From positions 2,542,001 to 2,606,000 of the forward strand of contig NZ_CP132194.1 in the NCBI RefSeq assembly GCF_030718935.1: a DNA stretch of 64,000 nt. The letters are read 5' to 3'. The position numbers were made by a program, and so were the translations under genes. This stretch comes from Psychrobacter sp. M13 (lineage in GTDB: Bacteria; Pseudomonadota; Gammaproteobacteria; Pseudomonadales; Moraxellaceae). The notes under the pieces are model-generated. The model was not told the origin of the DNA, ran no database searches, and saw nothing but the letters and a program-made list of their open reading frames with translations. Within the stretch, counting starts at the first letter, position 1, and the number at the start of each line of letters is the position of its first letter. Shown one piece after another: positions 63,254 to 64,000 of this stretch.

Positions 63254-64000
63254 GTGGCGAAGATTGTTGTAATCACTTCAGGTAAAGGTGGTGTGGGTAA
63301 AACCACCACTAGTGCTTCTTTTGCCGCAGGACTGGCGTTACGAGGCTATAAGACAGTGGTTATCGATTTTGATGTAGGTCTACGTAATCTAGATTTGATC
63401 ATGGGCTGTGAGAATCGTATTGTTTATGATTTTGTTGACGTTATCACTGGTAATGCTCGCCTGTCACAAGCACTAGTCAAAGATAAGCGTTTAGATAATT
63501 TATATATTCTTCCTGCCAGTCAAACTCGTGATAAAGATGCACTAACAGATGAAGGCGTATCTGAGGTGATGGCTGAGCTGTCAAAACAGTTCGATTATAT
63601 TATTTGTGATTCGCCTGCTGGTATTGAGCGCGGCGCGCAGCTGGCTATGTATCACGCTGATGAAGCTATTATCGTCACTAATCCTGAGATCTCATCTGTG
63701 CGCGACTCGGATCGTATCATAGGGATTTTGCAAAGCCGCACCAAAAAGGTTGAAGAAGACCAAGGATCTATTCGCGAGCATCTTATTATAACGCGCTATA
63801 ATGCGGAGCGTGCTGCTGCTAATGAGATGATGAGTATTGACACTATCTCTAATGACATCTTAAAAGTGCCGTTATTAGGAGTGATACCTGAGAGTCATTC
63901 GGTGCTAGAAGCTTCAAACCACGGTGAGCCTGTTATTCATTATACCGACTCAGTAGCTGGACAGTGTTATGACGATATTGTTGCGCGTTTTTTGGGTGAA
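63254..64000 (+). CDS. minD: Septum site-determining protein MinD, 3' end missing
   Basis: A membrane-associated ParA-type ATPase that recruits MinC to the poles. 249 codons are present and the gene runs off the right edge (MinD is about 270). The GTG start is preceded by AGGAG. The protein begins MAKIVVITSGKGGVGKTTTS, with the deviant Walker A KGGVGKTT. VVIDFDVGLRNLDLIMGCENRIVYDFVDV and YIICDSPAGIERGAQLAMYHADEAIIVTNPEISSVRDSDRIIG, read in parts, are diagnostic of MinD. The amphipathic C-terminal helix lies outside the window. Confidence 0.96.
   Translation, partial: MAKIVVITSGKGGVGKTTTSASFAAGLALRGYKTVVIDFDVGLRNLDLIMGCENRIVYDFVDVITGNARLSQALVKDKRLDNLYILPASQTRDKDALTDEGVSEVMAELSKQFDYIICDSPAGIERGAQLAMYHADEAIIVTNPEISSVRDSDRIIGILQSRTKKVEEDQGSIREHLIITRYNAERAAANEMMSIDTISNDILKVPLLGVIPESHSVLEASNHGEPVIHYTDSVAGQCYDDIVARFLGE

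Noticed and set aside
1-64000. CRISPR arrays, prophage, integrase or complete IS
   Set aside because: No regularly spaced repeats and no phage, integrase or transposase proteins were seen; the only mobile traces are the MITE-like element and its relic.

Overview
The window looks like chromosome of a Moraxellaceae gammaproteobacterium, most likely Psychrobacter. This is judged from protein style and gene order: MinC with a polar linker, a ygfB/zapB-like/zapA locus, the sulfide cluster, and moderately AT-rich codon use. It is mostly housekeeping sequence. I see no prophage, integron, CRISPR array, rRNA or intact transposase gene. One tRNA, tRNA-Gly(GCC), is present.

Layout. 0-10 kb: a partial NAD-dependent epimerase-like gene, a DUF4105 outer-envelope protein, ampD, murJ, a 264-bp MITE-like element, a lipoprotein, a GNAT acetyltransferase, ribF, a DUF2789 protein and mdh. 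10-21 kb: an RNase I-like protein that has lost both catalytic histidines, a soluble lytic transglycosylase, miaB, rtcB, a LysE exporter, argE, a nucleoside deaminase and a ygfB-family gene. 21-29 kb: the divergent zapB-like/zapA pair, glyQS, a PspC-domain protein, a nadR-like/pnuC pair and a Mpo1-like protein. 29-35 kb: a methyltransferase with regulatory domain, tRNA-Gly, an M48 lipoprotein, bolA, a SirB2-like protein, a small lipoprotein and a membrane J-domain protein.

35-42 kb is a sulfur region. trxC, a methyltransferase, a DUF2892 protein and a persulfide dioxygenase lie on the minus strand. Divergent to them are an ArsR-type regulator of the BigR/SqrR kind, a SulP transporter, two tandem DUF442 sulfurtransferase-like genes and a bile-acid:sodium symporter family protein. 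A large AT-rich inverted repeat sits in the divergent gap and is a candidate operator. Next comes a lone, AT-rich KAP-family P-loop NTPase, the best candidate here for a defence-type gene, followed by an AGCS sodium:alanine symporter.

45-50 kb holds the peroxide-defence set ahpF, ahpC and oxyR, with ahpC and oxyR divergent. 52-58.5 kb is an iron-type operon (imelysin lipoprotein, di-heme DUF1111 protein, second imelysin, DUF1513) preceded by a good Fur-box match. Its gene order matches the known icmP-type locus of Pseudomonas. The window ends with an OmpA-family lipoprotein that has an unusual leader hairpin, a YihG-like acyltransferase, a membrane protein resembling a voltage sensor without a pore, minC, and the start of minD after an unusually long gap.

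The most unusual items are two apparent pseudo-enzymes (the RNase I-like protein and the NMN-adenylyltransferase half of the NadR-like protein), the pore-less S4-like membrane protein, the solitary KAP NTPase, the MITE with a solo palindromic relic about 55 kb away, and the sulfide cluster with its candidate operator.
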